NCBI GenBank assembly: GCA_905233905.1
Contig: CAJOFN010000002.1
Coordinates: 1 to 59,628, forward strand
DNA: 59,628 nt
Source: an uncultured Lachnospiraceae bacterium
GTDB taxonomy: Bacteria > Bacillota > Clostridia > Lachnospirales > Lachnospiraceae
Direction: 5' to 3'
In this document: piece by piece, positions 58,910 through 59,628 of the stretch
How the letters are laid out: each line of letters begins with the position of its first letter
Numbering within the stretch: position 1 is the first letter of the stretch
Notes under the pieces: model-generated
Told to the model about the DNA's origin: nothing
Databases searched by the model: none
The model's input: only the letters and a program-made list of their open reading frames with translations
Program-made: the position numbers and the translations under genes

Positions 58910-59628
58910 TTATCTATTTGGTTTTTTTCTTTGTTTTAGCACCTTCTTTAGCGCCATGAGGTCTTCGTAGTTCACAGCAGTCCGGAAGGTATTGTTGTAA
59001 TACTGCTTGCTCTTGAGCAGCACCGGCCGGATGTTGAAGTCCTCGTACATATTGGTGAGATAGATGTGGCTGTTTGCATTGCAGATCCAGATGTTATCCT
59101 GCCTGCCCATCAGGTCAAGCACTTCGCAGTAATGCGTGGTAAAGATCAGGGTCGCGTTGTTCCTGTTCACGCTCTTGTCCTTATAGAGGCTGATCATGTT
59201 CTCCACAAGCGTTTTATGGAAATGATTCTCCACCTCATCAATCAGCAGGTCAAAGCCCTCTTTCAGGGATGCCACCATCAGCGTGTAGAGAAGGATGCCC
59301 TTTGTCGTTCCGCTGGAAAGGAAATAGATTAGCTGCGTATCTGACATTATCCGCTCCTCATCTCCGGCAACAACCCTGTAGTTGTGGTCATCCACCCTGG
59401 TCAGTTCCTGGATGTTCTCATCAAAGATGCGGATGATCTTCGCAAGCACATCCATCCCGATATCGTAGTTTTTCAAAGCCCTAAACAGCGTCTGGTATGT
59501 ATCGGAACCACCGCTGAAGCTGTCGAAGAAAACCGCCCTTGTCTGTTTCTTTTTCAGGATGAAGAACACATTGGACGTGTCCTCCGGAAGGTCTCCGAGA
59601 TCCTTCATCTCCTCATATCCTTCCCGGT
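58910..59628 (-). CDS. AAA/ABC-type ATPase, C-terminal part (partial at window edge)
   Basis: LSSGTTKGILLYTLMVAS signature-like region, Walker B FDLLIDEVENHFHK, switch LIFTTHYCEVLD; frame stays open to the window end. Confidence 0.75.
   Translation of the reverse strand, partial: REGYEEMKDLGDLPEDTSNVFFILKKKQTRAVFFDSFSGGSDTYQTLFRALKNYDIGMDVLAKIIRIFDENIQELTRVDDHNYRVVAGDEERIMSDTQLIYFLSSGTTKGILLYTLMVASLKEGFDLLIDEVENHFHKTLVENMISLYKDKSVNRNNATLIFTTHYCEVLDLMGRQDNIWICNANSHIYLTNMYEDFNIRPVLLKSKQYYNNTFRTAVNYEDLMALKKVLKQRKKPNR

Noticed and set aside
58707-58970. Plus-strand ORF (...YASLAQLVEHFTRNEGVVRSSRMRS...)
   Set aside because: It is a translation through tRNA-Thr; a well-known spurious ORF pattern.

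Overview
The window looks like a Clostridia/Lachnospiraceae-type chromosome segment (inferred from gene content). Apart from hypA and two tRNAs, the confidently called genes are on the minus strand. Most of it is core housekeeping: rpsT, glyS, recO, era, an M16C peptidase, serA/serC, leuB-ilvD-ilvB, yajC/tgt, aroC, U32 peptidase, RNase J, mnmA, rlmB, mrnC, cysS, ispF. It also carries a complete Ech-type [NiFe] hydrogenase operon with maturation genes (echABCDEF-hypFCDEB, plus divergent hypA), a branched-chain amino acid ABC transporter, a competence-type cluster (comEA / two-component system / GerMN lipoprotein / comEC), a CBS/DRTGG-type pyrophosphatase and a pyruvate:ferredoxin oxidoreductase. 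Not in the ORF track: a UUG-start rpsT, tRNA-Trp(CCA), tRNA-Thr(CGT), a 6S-RNA-like rod-shaped RNA directly upstream of leuB, several promoters and terminators, and a scar pseudogene joining the start of a CheB methylesterase domain to the end of a receiver domain. The most interesting items are the 6S-like RNA abutting leuB, the CheB/REC deletion scar, a tail-anchored protein with an Arg/Tyr/Asp/Gly-rich N-terminus containing 4 x 36-bp repeats, a hydrogenase large subunit ending exactly at its DPCxxCxxR motif, and an AAA ATPase abutting tRNA-Thr at the window edge. I found no CRISPR array and no transposon. I do not claim a clearly new multi-gene system. All calls come from reading motifs; no database search was run.
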